From Pinus tabuliformis (Eukaryota > Streptophyta > Pinopsida > Pinales > Pinaceae): a DNA stretch of 64,000 bases. The notes under the pieces are model-generated. The model saw only the letters and a program-made list of their open reading frames with translations, made no database searches and was not told the origin of the DNA. The stretch lies in the NCBI GenBank assembly GCA_031772625.1, contig CM062813.1, forward strand, positions 695,092,420 to 695,156,419. Reading direction: 5' to 3'. Shown here one piece after another: positions 9,601 through 21,779 of the stretch (its first letter is position 1; every line of letters starts with the position of its first letter). The translations under genes were made by a program, and so were the position numbers.

Positions 9601-11859
9601 ATGGTGACTTGCCCTCGAGTCACTCAGCTGGCACCTCGATCTTGCTGCGGAGACCACATAGCTCAACCTATAATATTGCAATTTCAGCAACGCTCTACGT
9701 CGCGGCCTGCTACACTTATTCTACCAACTTCTCTATTGTCGGGCCTTCCACTACTAGACGCATTGTACTATATGTCTGTTGCAACAGCTTTAGCTTTTCC
9801 TAAAGCGACAAAGTAAGCTGACAGGCTTCCTCTAGCTACAACTGTAATCTTGCCTTTAGAAGGACCTCCTTTCTTTGTAATTCTTCTGTCTATGCTCGCA
9901 GCTACTTGCCTTCCTGTAACTTCACAAGGCGTTGCGCTGGGGCCAAGAGCGCGCAGTCACTCAGACTTCATCATACTTCACTATGTCTCTCTAACATCTG
10001 TGTTCAGCCTCTACAAGTTCGGGTCCTCCTGCAAATTCATCCACAACTCCATTGCTTGGTCAAACATCATTGCATAGTTTGTGACTATGGAATCCAATGT
10101 GTTCATATGATCCTTGATCACTACTCTATGTTTCTCCCAAACCTCTGGCGAAGTAGTTAGCTGCAACTTTAGTTGCAGTTATAATATCTTCATTTGAAAA
10201 TTGAAAGTAACCCTACCGATCTCATCCTTTGACACACGAACTGCATCAATTAATTTGCATAATTTTTCTAAAGCTGCAGCATCCTCTGGGATGTTCAAAT
10301 CTGGCACTGTCTTTCAGGCCTTCTCTATTGTTGTCTCTGGGTTCTAACTGCGTGTTTGCAGCTCTTCGTTTTCTTTCAGCGCTTGAGATTTCTCCACGAA
10401 AATCTACTCATTATTGACTTTGAACTCACTTATGACTATGAGGATGTGCTACTCTCTGATCCTTAGTTTGTATGAAGCCCCCTGATGCAACATATGGAGG
10501 GTCTGAAGAGGTAGCAAGGCCAAGTTGACGCCCATGTACTTCACTGTATCTAGCACAGTGTAGTCTTCCTCTAACTCTGCGCAAACAGATAGTTATGGTA
10601 AAGGTATCACTCTGAGGTCCAGGGTTTGTTCCAATTTTGCGACTACTCTGCTTCCTTGCGCTAGGCTCTCTTACACCCCGCTTACTTGCCCAACGCTTGC
10701 TTCAATCTTGCCATAATGGGTCTAGAACTTGCACAAATCCTTTTGGATGCTCCCCAGCGTCTTCATATATTATTGCTCGAACTAATGTAACAACATTTTT
10801 GTGGTATCACAAACCTTATCTCTGATCTCATCGAGATCCCCTTCCATAAGGACCATCGTATCAATGTGTGCCTACTTATATAAGTTATGATTTTTTCATT
10901 TCCCAACAGTCTACTCCTATCCACACCTCTTCAAGGTGAAGGGAGTGCTCTTCTCCTCTCCATCACCTCCTTCCTGCCCTGAAATTTCTTGCTCATTTAT
11001 GTGTTGCAAAGCCGATCCTTCGACTTCCTATGTGTGCAGGCATTCTTTCTCAGCCTGTTCCTTTGCAACACACTCTTTCTCAGTGCATTCTTGCTCTGCA
11101 GCTGCCTTAGTAGCAACTTCCTTATTATTCTACTAATCCAAATCTTGTGCGGCCTTCTGAGCTGCTTCCTTACACTTCTGCGCAGCGGTTGACTACGTAG
11201 TAGAGCTCTCATCCCCTTTACTAGTTCCTACACCAAGCTCTGTTGGTTCACACCATTCCTCTAGCTAACTCCCCATGATCTCATGTACATCTATCTCAGA
11301 TACTTAATACGGCATCTTTTGCCATAGGTGCTTTGGGTCCTTTCACGCCCTGATCGAAACATTGTGGAAATTGGCCTTGAACTATGTGAAGGCTGTCAAT
11401 TGCTCAAACAAGGTTGGGGACAACCTTGGCCTCTGACTAATAACCATTCGAAGGTCCATCTCCATCAAGATCCAGAAAATTTTTGACTCCTTGATCCTTT
11501 CCAGATCCTTTGTGGCCCACAGTGAAGCGAACTTCACTGATTTTGGTAAATCCTCTGTCTATGGAGGAAACTAGCTATCCTCTAGCAACTTCCATGCTAC
11601 TAATACAATTTACAGTAAAATCCACGCATAATGGAATGAATTACTCTCTTCCTGAGCTTCGCGATAGTTTAGAAGGAACTCCTTGCATAGATACTTCGCC
11701 CAATTCTATTGAAATCCCTTCATGCATTGGGTAGCTAATGATACCATCGACACCAGAACTTCGTCCGCGTGGTACTTCCTCATGATTTTTCCTACAATAA
11801 TATGGGCGGTGAACTGCACTACCTAGTCCTGAATGTAGCGGATAGAATATCTATGCGAC
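9585..11859 (-). pseudogene. D2 post-integrase ORF, fragment 4 (C-terminal two thirds)
   Basis: Minus-strand reading from 11859 starts in the middle of the conserved domain (HRYSIRYIQD, then GKIMRKYHADEVLVSMVSLATQC, FHYAWILL and LVAWKLLE), which matches E at 60430-60690 almost residue for residue (RKVMRKCRAAEV, FHYAWLLL, LVAWELSK). It continues into about 550 residues rich in Glu, Lys, Leu and Gln, including an Ala/Glu/Lys-rich stretch (EVATKAAAEQECTEKECVAK) near 11000-11150, and ends with the LEGKS box beside the polypurine tract. Predicted coiled coil throughout. Multiple stops. Insertion of element C separates it from fragment 3, and the frame rejoins exactly when C and one target duplication are removed. 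Confidence 0.8.
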
Positions 11860-13366
11860 TAATTTGATAATGAGATCTAAGATAATTAATAAGGTATTAC
11901 AGACTCGTGTGCATGGATTTTCCTATGTTATTTTATGCAATGAATCGATCAGATTGCGAAACACATAGACTATGAAGTAGTAAAAGACTGTAATAGACAA
12001 ACACATAAAAACACAGCAAGTTTAAAAAGGAGTTCACCCAATACTCCTAGGCTACATCTCCTAGTCTAGCCTTCAGTGGTGGCCTCTCTATTAAGTCTTC
12101 AAGCAGAGTTTTTACAACAGTATGAGCTCAATTTGAGACTCAATACACAATATATATAACAATAAGAGTTTGTTTGAACCTCTCAAGCTTTCTCTGAGTA
12201 CACAAACTCTCTGAATCACTCTCTGTCTCTGTCTTAGCTCTGTCTCGGCACTGCCTTCAATATTGTCTGTCCTACTTGCTCTCTGTCTATGGCTTTAAAG
12301 CCAATCTGCACTGTGTTTCTCCTTCTCAACTTTCTGTCTCTCGGGCCTCTTTCTGCTTCAAATCCCTCTTTTTTTTCATTACACAATCATTGCATAATGC
12401 CTGAAGGGGAGGTTACCACCTATTCAGCAACGTAAGAGTGGCTCCGTCCCTTGAAATCCTTCAAATTCCTAAACGCGGTCATTTCCTGCTTAACACAGGG
12501 AAATGCATTCATGAATATGAAATTCCGTCAAATCATAGTTCATTTAGGACTTCAAAAGTCCTTAAATCCACCCTATTCTCCTATCAGGTCCACCTGTAAG
12601 TCGACATCGCATGTCGTAATGGTCCTGCTCCAAAGATCCCTTTATATTTTTGAAATACATTAAAACCATGAAAATAACATAAGAAATGGCTTATGGCGGA
12701 TCTAAATATATATATATTAGCCTTAAGGAACCCTTTTGGGTCCAGCTTATCGCATCAGCCTTCATCCTTCACATTTCATTTAATAAATGAAAACTACGAA
12801 AATGCATTAAAAATGGCTTTGTTGCAGATCTCAAATCTTATAAAATAATATCAATAAAACCTTCCGATCCGGTTCATCGGATCACAGATGTGTATGCATA
12901 TATGTCACTCCTCTGTGTATCCCCTTGATTGCGATACCGCAATGCGATCAATTGTAATTGCACATCATTCATGCCCCGGGCCGTTGCAAGTGTTCTTTGT
13001 ATTTATCGATAGCGATCCTGTGATGCAACATGGGTAATCGATCTGCGCGCCAAATCGACGGTCCTAGTTGACTCCGCCAATCGCCTTCGCAGGGGTTATG
13101 TAGTCTGCAGCGATTTCTGCCATCTGCCTATGCCGATTGCGATTTCTAATCAGATCTGGACCGTTGATCGACCAGATCTGACGGCTACTATGCATTTACT
13201 TGTTCCGCCTCTGATACTCTTTTTTTCCACTATTTTCACGTGTTTTCTCCTCCCGATAGTGTTTTTCCCCATTCTGAAAGGTTTTCTCATGTGGTTTTCT
13301 TTGGTCTTTGGCATGATTTTTAGAGTTTTCAAGACTTATAGAGTGTTCTTGGATCCATTTGGATCA
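11860..13366 (-). repeat. Element C LTR (3' LTR in minus sense)
   Basis: 1507 bp, paired with 18018-19511. The two copies can be aligned along their whole length with many, mostly transition, differences and small indels, so the insertion is old relative to F1. Confidence 0.88.
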
Positions 13367-13380
13367 TGCCTTCCCACTGA
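13367..13380 (-). promoter_or_regulatory. Element C polypurine tract
   Basis: Minus-sense TCAGTGGGAAGGCA immediately precedes the LTR start TGATCC. Confidence 0.7.
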
Positions 13381-13442
13381 AAAAGGCTTTGGACCACAAA
13401 AAGTTGGTTTTCAAGCATCGCTTAAGTGAGGGTACAGCTGCC

Positions 13443-13856
13443 TCAATTGCCCAATCTCCATCCATTTGCACTGCTGGGTTTCGAACCTTTGAGCCCGATC
13501 CTAGGGTACTCCACGTCCCCTCTGCGCGTAGTCCTCACCGTCCTGTCCATAACTATATCTTCCTGCAACTCATTGAGGTGTTCAGGCAACAGATCATCAA
13601 TGGAAGGAAATTGACTTTGCTCTTTGGGATATTCAATTAATGAAGGTTCAAACAGTCTTAAGTTTTCTGCATTTACCACTGAATAGATGTGCATGTATGC
13701 TGGCAGATCAAGGTGGAAAGAATTCTCACCAATTTTCTGAAGTACCTTAAAATGCCCATACCTTATTGGCTTTAGCTTATTTCCTTCACCTTGCATTTTG
13801 TCCTTACTGATATACAGCCAGACTTGATCACCAACTTGGAAGCTATACTCCACCAA
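13443..13856 (-). pseudogene. Element C integrase C-terminus with chromodomain-like tail
   Basis: A 137-residue open frame. It starts in the SH3-like C-terminal domain of gypsy integrase (YSFQVGDQVWLYISKDK), then RYGHFKVLQKIGENSFHLDLP (the GPY/F-type module) and the HSVVN-like IYSVVNAENLRLFEPSL. The last 50 residues (DIVMDRTVRTTRRGDVEYP) resemble a shortened, degenerate chromodomain of chromoviruses, which directs integration to marked chromatin. The frame is offset from the catalytic core upstream, implying a frameshift near 13860. Confidence 0.75.
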
Positions 13857-13869
13857 TGTTTATCATGCC

Positions 13870-14870
13870 TTGCCTTGTATTTGGCTTGGCTCTTTTCCAA
13901 CTGTTCCTGCACTGCCTGGTGAATTTCTTAGATCTGTTCAATGAATCTGGTTGCTTTATCCACATCACTGTGTCTAGCAACTGCTATGTCTTTTTCAAAG
14001 ACAAAATCCAAGGGAGACCTTGGTATAAAACCAAAACAGGTCTCAAAAGGAGATCTCTGTGTAGAAGAATGTTTAGCATGGTTGTAAGCATGTTGCACAT
14101 AACATAAGTGTTCATCCCAAAGCTTGGGATGCTTGCTGCAATAACCCCTGAGCAACTGGATCATTGTCTTGTTGACTACCTCTGTTTGGCCATTTGTTTG
14201 TGGATGAAAGGTTGTGCTTTTCTTCAGTCTGGTGTCCATCAATTCCCACAGACTTGACCAAAACTTCCCAACAAATCGGGAGTCTCGATCAGATACTATG
14301 GAAGTGGGTAACCCAAAATGCACCCAGACATTCTGAAAGAACAACTTTGTTGTTTTTTCAGCTGTAATCTGCTTATTGCAAGGTATTAAAATACACATTT
14401 TGCTGAACCTATCCACAATAACATATAAATAGTCATGTCCCTTTCTAGATTTTGGAAATCCCCCAACAAAGTCCATGGAAACACTTTCCCAAGGACGAGA
14501 AGGGACTGGTAGTGGATTGTAGCACACATGGTACACCATCTTACATATCTAGAAATTGTTTCATGCATTCTTGGCCAATAGTAGTATCTTTGCAGTTGTG
14601 CAACTGTTTTACTTACACCAAAGTGACCTGATATCAAAGAAGTATGTACCTCCCTAATTATGTTAACTCTTTCTCTTTGTGGAATGCATAGCTTTCCCAA
14701 ATGATACAAGAGTTGGTCCTTAACATAGTAATCCAATTCTTCTACCTTTTTTCCATTGCTTAAAGCTGCATATACATCTTTAAAGTCTATATCTTGAGCA
14801 TATTGGTCAATGTAGCTTTCATGCATTACTGAGTTATGCCTAAGTATAGTAGATGCATTTATGATTGGTC
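13870..14870 (-). pseudogene. Element C integrase, zinc-finger and catalytic core
   Basis: Minus strand. The HHCC zinc-binding part reads HTSLISGHFG...CTMCAT near 14550-14650. The core includes VSMDFVGGFPKS (first Asp), IVSDRDSRFVGKFW (second Asp) and HPQTNGQTEVVNKTM (Glu), so all three catalytic residues are present. Two overlapping frames cover it (14386-15057 and 13928-14539), so at least one frameshift separates the zinc finger from the core. Closest general type is Ty3/gypsy integrase. Confidence 0.8.
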
Positions 14871-15323
14871 TAGACAACATATCTGCAACTTTATTGTGTA
14901 TGCCTTTTTTATATTTGATGACTAAATGAAACTGTTGTAGGAAACCCATCCACCTATATTGTCTTGATTGCTGCAATTTAGTTTGTGAATGCAAATACTG
15001 AAGTGGCCGATGATCAGTATGTATAATTGTTTCTTTGCCCATTAAGTAATGTTCCACTTCTTCACACTTTGGACTAATGCATACAATTCTTTATCATATG
15101 TACGATAATTAACTACTACAGAATTAAAAGTCTCATAATGGTAGCATATGGGTTTACCATGTTGCATCAACACTGCTCCCATGGCATAGTCACTGGCATC
15201 AGTTTCGATCTCAAATGGTTGTTGAAGATTTGGCAATGCTAGTACTGGTGTTGTACTAATTTTTTCTTTCAAGGTGTTGAAGGCTTTCTGTTGTTTGCCT
15301 CCCCACTGAAACACCTTGTTCAA
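14871..15323 (-). pseudogene. Element C RNase H
   Basis: Minus strand. It opens with FQWGGKQQKAFNTLKEKI, then FEIETDASDYAMGAVLMQ (first catalytic Asp in TDAS), a YRTYDKELYALVQSVKKW helix with the conserved Glu, TDHRPLQYL (Asp) and KGIHNKVADMLSRP (Asp in VADMLSR). The usual HFE-type YHYETFNSVVVN replaces the common YxSRxLxxxExNY box. A frameshift lies near 15050. Confidence 0.8.
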
Positions 15324-16445
15324 TCATGTCAAAGCATGTAAGGGAGCTGCAATTAAGGAAAAGTTAGAAATAAAATTTCTCCAATATTGTGCTGCTCCTA
15401 GGAAGCTTCTAACTTCTGTAGCAGATTTGGGTTTAGGCCAGTTTACAATGACTGCAACCTTAGAGGGATCTATCTTCAATTCACCACCCCCTACAATATG
15501 ACCCAAATAATTCAAAGATGTTTTACCAAATTCACATTTTGATAATTTAACATAGAGATTTTCTTGCTTCAAAACATCTAGAGTCTGCTTTACATGCTTT
15601 AAATGTTCTTCCCATGTTTTACTGAATACAAGAATGTCATCTAGATATACAATTACAAAATCATCAATAAAAGGCCTGAGTACATCATTCATAACTCTCA
15701 TGAAAGTGGCAAGAGCATTAGTCAAGCCAAAAGGCATAACTAGCCATTCATACAGCCCTTGCTTTGTTTTGAAAGCAGTCTTCCATGCATCTTTCTCTGC
15801 TACTCTGACCTAATGGTAACCACTACACAAGTCCAACTTGCAAAAACTAAACAGCTTCCTTCAACTGATCCAGTAGATCATCAATGCGAGGAAGGGGATA
15901 ATGATTCTTGATCTTTATTTTATTCAATGCTCGGTAATCAATGCACATCCTCCACGAACCATCTTTCTTCCTCACCAACATGATTGGAGATCCACATGGT
16001 GATGTGCTTGGTCTTATGAACCCTTTCTCGAGCAGCTCATGTACCTGCTTCTTGATCTATGCATTCTCTAAAGAGGATAACCCGTACATTCCGATGTTAG
16101 GAAATGGAGCATCTTGCTGTAAATTAATATCATGTGCAATTTCCCTTTTGGTGGCAGACCTTTAGGTTCTTGAAATAAGATATCATATTCTGAAACAAAT
16201 TTTTCTAAATCAGCCTGCTGTTTAGCATCACAGCCTTCAAATACATTGGTTTTATCAAGTTTCTTTTCCTTTACAACCATCAGTAAAAATTGCTTGCATG
16301 AATTTACAATTCTTTTCATCTGCCCTGAGTTTATGAGAGTATAATTATTCTTTAGTTTATGAGCTCTTACAATATATTCGATTCCATCTTTAATGATTTG
16401 ATACTTATTTTCAGCTCTATAGAAAATGGCTTTTCTATCATACAA
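15324..16445 (-). pseudogene. Element C reverse transcriptase with upstream linker
   Basis: Minus strand. The pre-RT linker is seen at 16068-16445 (EYDILFQEPKGLPPKG). RT fingers and palm follow with frame breaks: [22 protein letters not shown] around 15930-16000, [19 protein letters not shown] and the catalytic [17 protein letters not shown] at 15580-15740, then [15 protein letters not shown] and the thumb [15 protein letters not shown]. The YLDD motif is intact. Stops occur between the first and second parts. Confidence 0.82.
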
Positions 16446-17873
16446 TTAAGGACTTCCTAAAACAATTCCACATATATCTGAGGGAACGATATCTAACTCA
16501 ACCTCATCTATAAATTATAACCCAAAAGAAAACCTGAGTTTACATTGTCTAGTCACTTGTAGCTTTGCTTTATCACATACCCAACCTAATAGATATGGCT
16601 TCTTGTGAGGTGTGGTTAGTAGTCCCAATTTCTTTACAATTGCTTCAGAAATTAAGTTTACTTGTGATCCACTATCAAATAAAGTATCAATCTTTTGATG
16701 CTTGGAAATAACTCTAATATGAAAAAGCTCATGTCTTTTCCTCTCATTTTCTTCACTATTAATAGTTTGTGTAGTATTACTAGTAGATGCTTCAGAATTT
16801 TTACCTTTTATACCTGTGGTTGCGATTGTTGTTTCATCCCCTAAGTCTAAACCCAAATATTTTTGTATAGCAGCACCAATCTTCTTCTTCTTGCCATCGA
16901 ACTTCTTGGGTTTTAGCTCCGGATGCAAGGACCAACAATGCTCATCATCATGTCCATCCTTCTTGCAGTGAGTGCATGAAGGTTTGGCCTTCTGTACAGA
17001 ATTTGCCTTCCTCTCTTTCCATTTCTGCTTCCTCTTTTCCTTGTTCTTACTTGCAGTGGGTTTTGATGATCCCCCAATCTCTGGGTTCACATTCTTGCCT
17101 CTTGCCTCTAGCCTCTAGATGGGTAGCCTAGACAGATACCTCATCTATGCTAGTAGGGTTAAACATGAGAATGGTGTGCCTCAAATAGCTGTGTAGACCA
17201 CCTATATACTTCAGCAAAGTTTCAGGTGAGTCTAAATAAATGCCTAGAATCAAAGCTCTTTTTCTAAATTCTTGGGTGTAGCTTTGTACACTTTGCCCCT
17301 TTAACTGGCGAAGAGTTTGCCAACTCATCATGGCTTGCTGCATATAAGCTAGTGGATAGAACTGCTTTTTAATTGCAAAACAAATTCACTCCAGACAAAA
17401 AGAATTTTACCATGTTTCTTCAAGTTAGCTTGTGTCCTGCCTTCCCACCAGACTAAGACAGTTCCTCCAAGGCGTAGGCTGGCCAGCTGAATTTTACTTC
17501 TGTTTGAATCAATGCTCTGCACCCTGCAATAAACATCAATCTGTCTAATCTAGTTATCTAGCTTCTCTGCATTTAATTCTCCATCGTATATTGGAAAATC
17601 TAATTTAACATCTAATTTAATCAAAGATGTTTTCTTCTTTTTATTTTCAGGGTTATCAGGAGGTGTGGGTAGAGGAGCCTCTTTTCCTTTCCCTTTACCT
17701 TCAGAATGGCCATCTATAAGAGATTCTTCTGTTCCTTTGTCTTGTTTGGAGGTCGAAGAATCTTCACTTCGACCTTTCTTTAATTCTCGATACATTTCTT
17801 CTACCATGGCTCTCATGGTCATGAAGCTATCCATGAACTGACAGTCTAATTCCAAGGGATTTTCTTCTGCCAT
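16446..17873 (-). pseudogene. Element C gag and protease
   Basis: Minus strand from ATG 17873 (MAEENPLELDCQFMDSFM). The gag region includes LDFPIYDGELNAEKLDN, a stop, GTVLVWWEGRTQ and LRQLKGQSVQSYTQEFRKRA. It ends in a lysine-rich segment and one CCHC knuckle CTHCKKDGHDDEHC (about 16940-16985, C-x2-C-x4-H-x4-C). The aspartic protease follows in the same frame: KIDTLFDSGSQVNLIS with the DSG active site at about 16660-16690. Stops at about 17547 and 17125 break it into three open pieces. Confidence 0.8.
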
Positions 17874-18000
17874 TTTCCTCCTAAGATAGACTCTACCAAT
17901 TTATGGGTTAGTTTCAACCAGTTCTCCTTCTCCTAATTTGAGCTTTGACCTAGTTATCATTCACCAATCTAGCACAAGCTTATCTAACCTTAGTAAACCT

Positions 18001-18015
18001 AAAGCTCTAATACCA
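18001..18015 (-). promoter_or_regulatory. Element C primer-binding site
   Basis: Minus-sense TGGTATTAGAGCTTT lies two bases inside the LTR. It differs by one base from the plant initiator tRNA-Met complement TGGTATCAGAGC. Confidence 0.85.
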
Positions 18016-18017
18016 CT

Positions 18018-19511
18018 TGATCTGATAATGAGATCTAAAATAATTAATAAGGTATTATAGACTCATGTGCATGGATTTTCCTATGTTATTTTATGCAATG
18101 GATCGATCAGATTGTGAAACACATAGACTATGAAGCAGTAAAATACTATAATAGACAAACACATAAAAACACAACAAGTTTAATAAGGAGTTCACCCAAT
18201 ACTCCTGGGCTACATCTCCTGGTCCAACCTTCAGTGATGGCCTCTGTCTTCAAGTAAAGTTTTTACAACAGTATGAGCTCAATTTGAGACTCAATACACA
18301 ACAGATATAAAAATAAGAGTTTGCTTGAACCTCTCAAGCTTTCTCTAAGTACACAGACTCTCTGAATCACTCTCCGTCTTTATCTTAGCTCTCTCTCGAC
18401 ACCGCCTTCAATACTGCCTATCCTGCTTGCTCTCTGTCTATGGCTTTAAATCCAATCTGGGTTTTGTTTCTCCTTCTTAGCTTTCTGTCTCCTGGGCCTT
18501 TGTCTACTTTGAATCCCTCTTCTAGCATTACACAATCATTGCATAATGCCTGAAGGGGAGGTGGCCACCTATTTGGCAACGTAAGAGTGCCCTGGTCCCT
18601 TGAAATCCTTTAGATTCCCAAACGTGGTTGTTTCCTGCTTAACACGGGAAAATGCATTCACGACTATGAAATTATGCCAAAGCACAGTTCATTTCGGACT
18701 TCAAAAGTCCTTAAATCCACCCTATTCTCCTATCAGGTCCGCCTGTAAGTCGCCATCGCATGTCGCAATGGTCTTGCTCCAAAGTTCCCTTTGTATTTTT
18801 GAAATACGTTAAAACCATGAAAATAACGTAAGAAATGGCTTATGGCGGATCTAAAAATATATATATTAGCCTTAAGGAACCCTTTCAGGTCTGACTTATC
18901 GCATCATCCTTCATCCTTCGCATTTCATTTAATAAACGGAAATTGCAAAAATGCATTAAAAATGGCTTTGCTGTGGATCTCAAATTATAAAATAATATTG
19001 ATAAAACCATCGGGTCAATTCAGTGGATCACAAATGTGTATGCGTATATTTCGCTACTCTGTGTAGCCCAAATTACGATACTTCGATGCGATCGATCACA
19101 ATCGCACATCTCTCATGTCCCGGGCCGTTGCAAGCACTCTTTGTATTCGTCGATAGCGATTCTGTGATGCAACATGGGCCGTCGATCGACACGCCAGATC
19201 GACGGCCCTAGTTGACTCCTTCAATTTTCGTCACAGGGGTTATGTAGTCTGCGCCAATTTCCACCGTCTGCCTATGCCGATTGTGATTTCCGATCAAATC
19301 TGGATCGTTGATTGGCTAGATCTGACAGCTACTATGCATTTACTTGTTCCACCTTTGATACTCTATTTTTCCGTTGTTTTCACATGTTTTCTCCTCCCGA
19401 TTGTGTTTTTTCCCCATTCTAAAAGGTTTTCTCATGCGGTTTTCTTTGGTATTTAGCATGATTTTTAGAGTTTTCAAGACTTAGAGAGTGTTCTTGGATC
19501 CATTTGGATCA
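18018..19511 (-). repeat. Element C LTR (5' LTR in minus sense)
   Basis: 1494 bp. Plus-strand ends are TGATCTGATAATG and CATTTGGATCA, giving a 5-bp terminal inverted repeat TGATC/GATCA. Confidence 0.88.
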
Positions 19512-19516
19512 GTGAC

Positions 19517-19937
19517 TTCTTAACGAGCCCATATTCCACCTTCAACTTATCTGCTAATTCTTTTTCTCCACTTCTCCCTCCAAAATCCTTGGCAGGTTCC
19601 GCCCCTTCGTAGGGCAGCTTTGTGATCCGATGAATTAACATGTCAGTGATCAGAATGGGCTCCCCAAGCCATAGACACCCATTTTGCACTAGCGCGAGGA
19701 GATGACGCACACACACCGTGTTAATAATCGACCTATGAAAATGCGGTACGTAGAGCATGTGCAACAACCCAGCCTGCTACACACCTCTGACCCACTTCAT
19801 GGGCTCCAACTGTGTAACCCCAGTCTCCTCATAGTAAAAAAATTTCATATACTTGCTAGTCACCAAATGTGGGACCCTCTCGTGGTCCGCAAGGTTCCAA
19901 TCCTCCATTTTTAGGATGGGAATGCGTGCTAGTTTTG
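19517..19937 (-). pseudogene. D2 post-integrase ORF, fragment 3 (core of conserved domain)
   Basis: Minus strand, no stop across the fragment. It reads KLARIPILKMEDWNLADHER, then VPHLVTSKYMKFFYYEETGV, TQLEPMKWVRGVQQAGLLHM, LYVPHFHRSIINTVCVRHLL, ALVQNGCLWLGEPILITDML and IHRITKLPYEGAEPAKDFGG. The E copy at 60030-60420 has the same order (EDLADHEKFPHL, LKGVEKFGLL, VSHYHRAPVTVFVIRQLLCL, FLWLEEPIPITDHLIHLITW). I do not recognise this domain as an env, movement or capsid protein. The fragment is bounded by copia element K on the right and by C on the left, and was part of one ORF before those insertions. Confidence 0.8.
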
Positions 19938-20818
19938 TGCTGAAATATGGCAACAAGAATATTCCAATTTAATTTGTCCTTGAATTAAATTGTGAATTAA
20001 AATCGAATTTAGTCTTAACGGCTACTTGAAAATAATTAATTTATTTATTTTAAATTAATTAGTTGGAGAAATTCAAGTTAGAAGTCTTTCTGAAGTCATG
20101 CAATAGTTATCCCTTAAATTAAGGAGATAAGATTGAGTTGTATTTGAGTTGTAATTAGTTAACTCAGTTTACTGAGTTAAGTCCAGTTAAATTAAGTTCC
20201 AAACTGTTTGAGGAACTAATAGAGAGTTAATAGTCAGTTGATGCATGCATGCACTCAAGTAGTGCTACTCCAGTTAACTGAAGATTCCCTCATCAGAAAC
20301 TCATGCATTTCTGTTCTGAGAAAGACCCAGTTGAGATTAAATTCAAGGACAATGTACTATCAGTTGCATGTGTTTTCTCAAAGAGAAAACTCATGCATGC
20401 AGTCAAGTTGAGGATTACGCAGTTTTGAGAGGTTTTCCACTTGGTTGAAGGTGAATCATACACAAGGAACAACGCAAGGAAATAGGAGCTTGGAGGGCAG
20501 AGAGGAAGGTTGGAGAGAAGCCAAGATTGCCTGTGAGCATCTGTGAGGATTTTACTGAGAGCTGGCTAGTTGTGAGAGCTAAGGCTTTGTATAATTCCTA
20601 TTTATTTCCACCATGTATGATAAAACAATAGTGTGGGGTTTTTAGCTGAGGATTTCCCCAAAGTATTTTCATGTGTATTGTGCGATTAATTCTTCTTCTT
20701 CTTATTATATTGTTAAACTCGATATTTAAGCTTCCACAAATTGATAGTAGAAGTAGGTTATAGTATTCTGCTATTATTTATATTGCATTATTAGGTTAAC
20801 CTACACAGATTTTCTACA
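19938..20818 (+). repeat. Element K 5' LTR
   Basis: 881 bp from TGCTGAAATATGGCAAC to GATTTTCTACA. The start was chosen by analogy with the related solo LTR at 1077 (TGTTGAGAATGCAAC) and is uncertain by a few bases. The end is fixed by the primer site. Confidence 0.75.
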
Positions 20819-20833
20819 TGGTATCAGAGCTTG
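20819..20833 (+). promoter_or_regulatory. Element K primer-binding site
   Basis: TGGTATCAGAGCTTG directly follows the LTR end CA and is the plant initiator tRNA-Met site typical of copia elements. A decayed second copy (AGGTATCGAAG) follows at 20855, after a repeat of TTTTCTACA. Confidence 0.9.
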
Positions 20834-20955
20834 ATTTGTAGAAATTTTCTACAAGGTATCGAAGTTGTGAACAGTATACTAAGAAGAGAATTTTAAGTTT
20901 GAAGTTCAGGGTTGGAGGTGCAAATAAAATTCATATCATACTTCAAGGTTTTCCA

Positions 20956-21770
20956 ATGGCATTCTATAGCTTGAGACTCGAGTATGCCTTGAAAGGTAGC
21001 TCAAATTACATAGCATGGAAAGATAGAATGGAGGTTGTATTAGAAGACAATGGCTTGAAGGAATTCATTGATCAAGAAATCCCAAAGCCAGCTTCAACTA
21101 ATGCACAAGAGTTGGCTGAGTGGAAGAAGTGTGTGGTGAAGGTGAGACAGATCATCCTTGAAGGAGTTTGAGACCATATTGTCTCGAGTCTCCATGGGAA
21201 AGATACTCCATTTTCAATGTGGAAGACATTGAAGGACCTCTACCAAAACAGTAGTGACAAGAGGAAATTAGCGCTCAAGGATAAGCTTCGAAGAATCAAG
21301 ATGGAGAAGGGTGATACTATTTCCACATATCTGAACAAGCTCACCACCTGCATAGATGAGCTTGGCAATGTGGGAATAACTACTATCGATGATGATATGG
21401 TAAGCCTGGCTCTCCTTGGCCTTCCAAAGAGTTGGAATAGCTACCAGGACTCTATTAATGGAAGGGAGAAACTGCCGAATTGGGAACGACTATGGTCGGA
21501 TCTTACGCAGGACGAGATCAGGAGGAACACACGAGATGGTTCTTCATCCAAGAATGACGATGAAGAAAATCTGGCTTTAGCAAGGCAAGGAAAGGGAAGG
21601 GGGAGGATTCTCATTCCAAATTGAATTCTTCTCATGGAGGGAAGAAGGGTGACATGTCTAAGGTAAGATGCTTTAATTGTCACAATATGGGACATTATGC
21701 GACTAATTGCCCATCAAAGAAGTCCAAGAAGGGATCCTCAGAAGGATCAGAAGGTGAGGCATTAGCCTCT
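20956..21770 (+). pseudogene. Element K gag (copia type)
   Basis: I prefer ATG 20956 (MAFYSLRLEYALKGSSNY) because copia gag starts with a substrate-like domain ending in LxGSSNYxxWK. It continues DRMEVVLEDNGLKEFI, then a stop at 21169, then MWKTLKDLYQNSSDKRKLAL, IKMEKGDTISTYLNKLT, a VSLALLGLPKSW segment, and one CCHC knuckle CFNCHNMGHYATNC (about 21671-21712). A frameshift near 21600 separates the body from the knuckle. Confidence 0.85.
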
Positions 21771-21779
21771 TAGTTCGAA

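Larger units (their letters stand above)
11860..19511 (-). mobile_element. Element C: Ty3/gypsy chromovirus, decayed
   Basis: A complete 7.65-kb element in minus orientation: two LTRs of about 1.5 kb with ends TGATC...GGATCA, tRNA-iMet-type primer site, gag with CCHC knuckle, protease, RT, RNase H, integrase with a C-terminal chromodomain-like tail, and polypurine tract. It is flanked by GCGAC (11855-11859) and GTGAC (19512-19516), one C/T difference. The left LTR begins TAATT where the right begins TGATC, again only G-to-A and C-to-T changes. It interrupts the D2 post-integrase ORF. Confidence 0.88.

Noticed and set aside
13130..13640. Plus-strand ORFs at the edge of element C
   Set aside because: They cross the LTR/PPT boundary and are antisense to the integrase tail.
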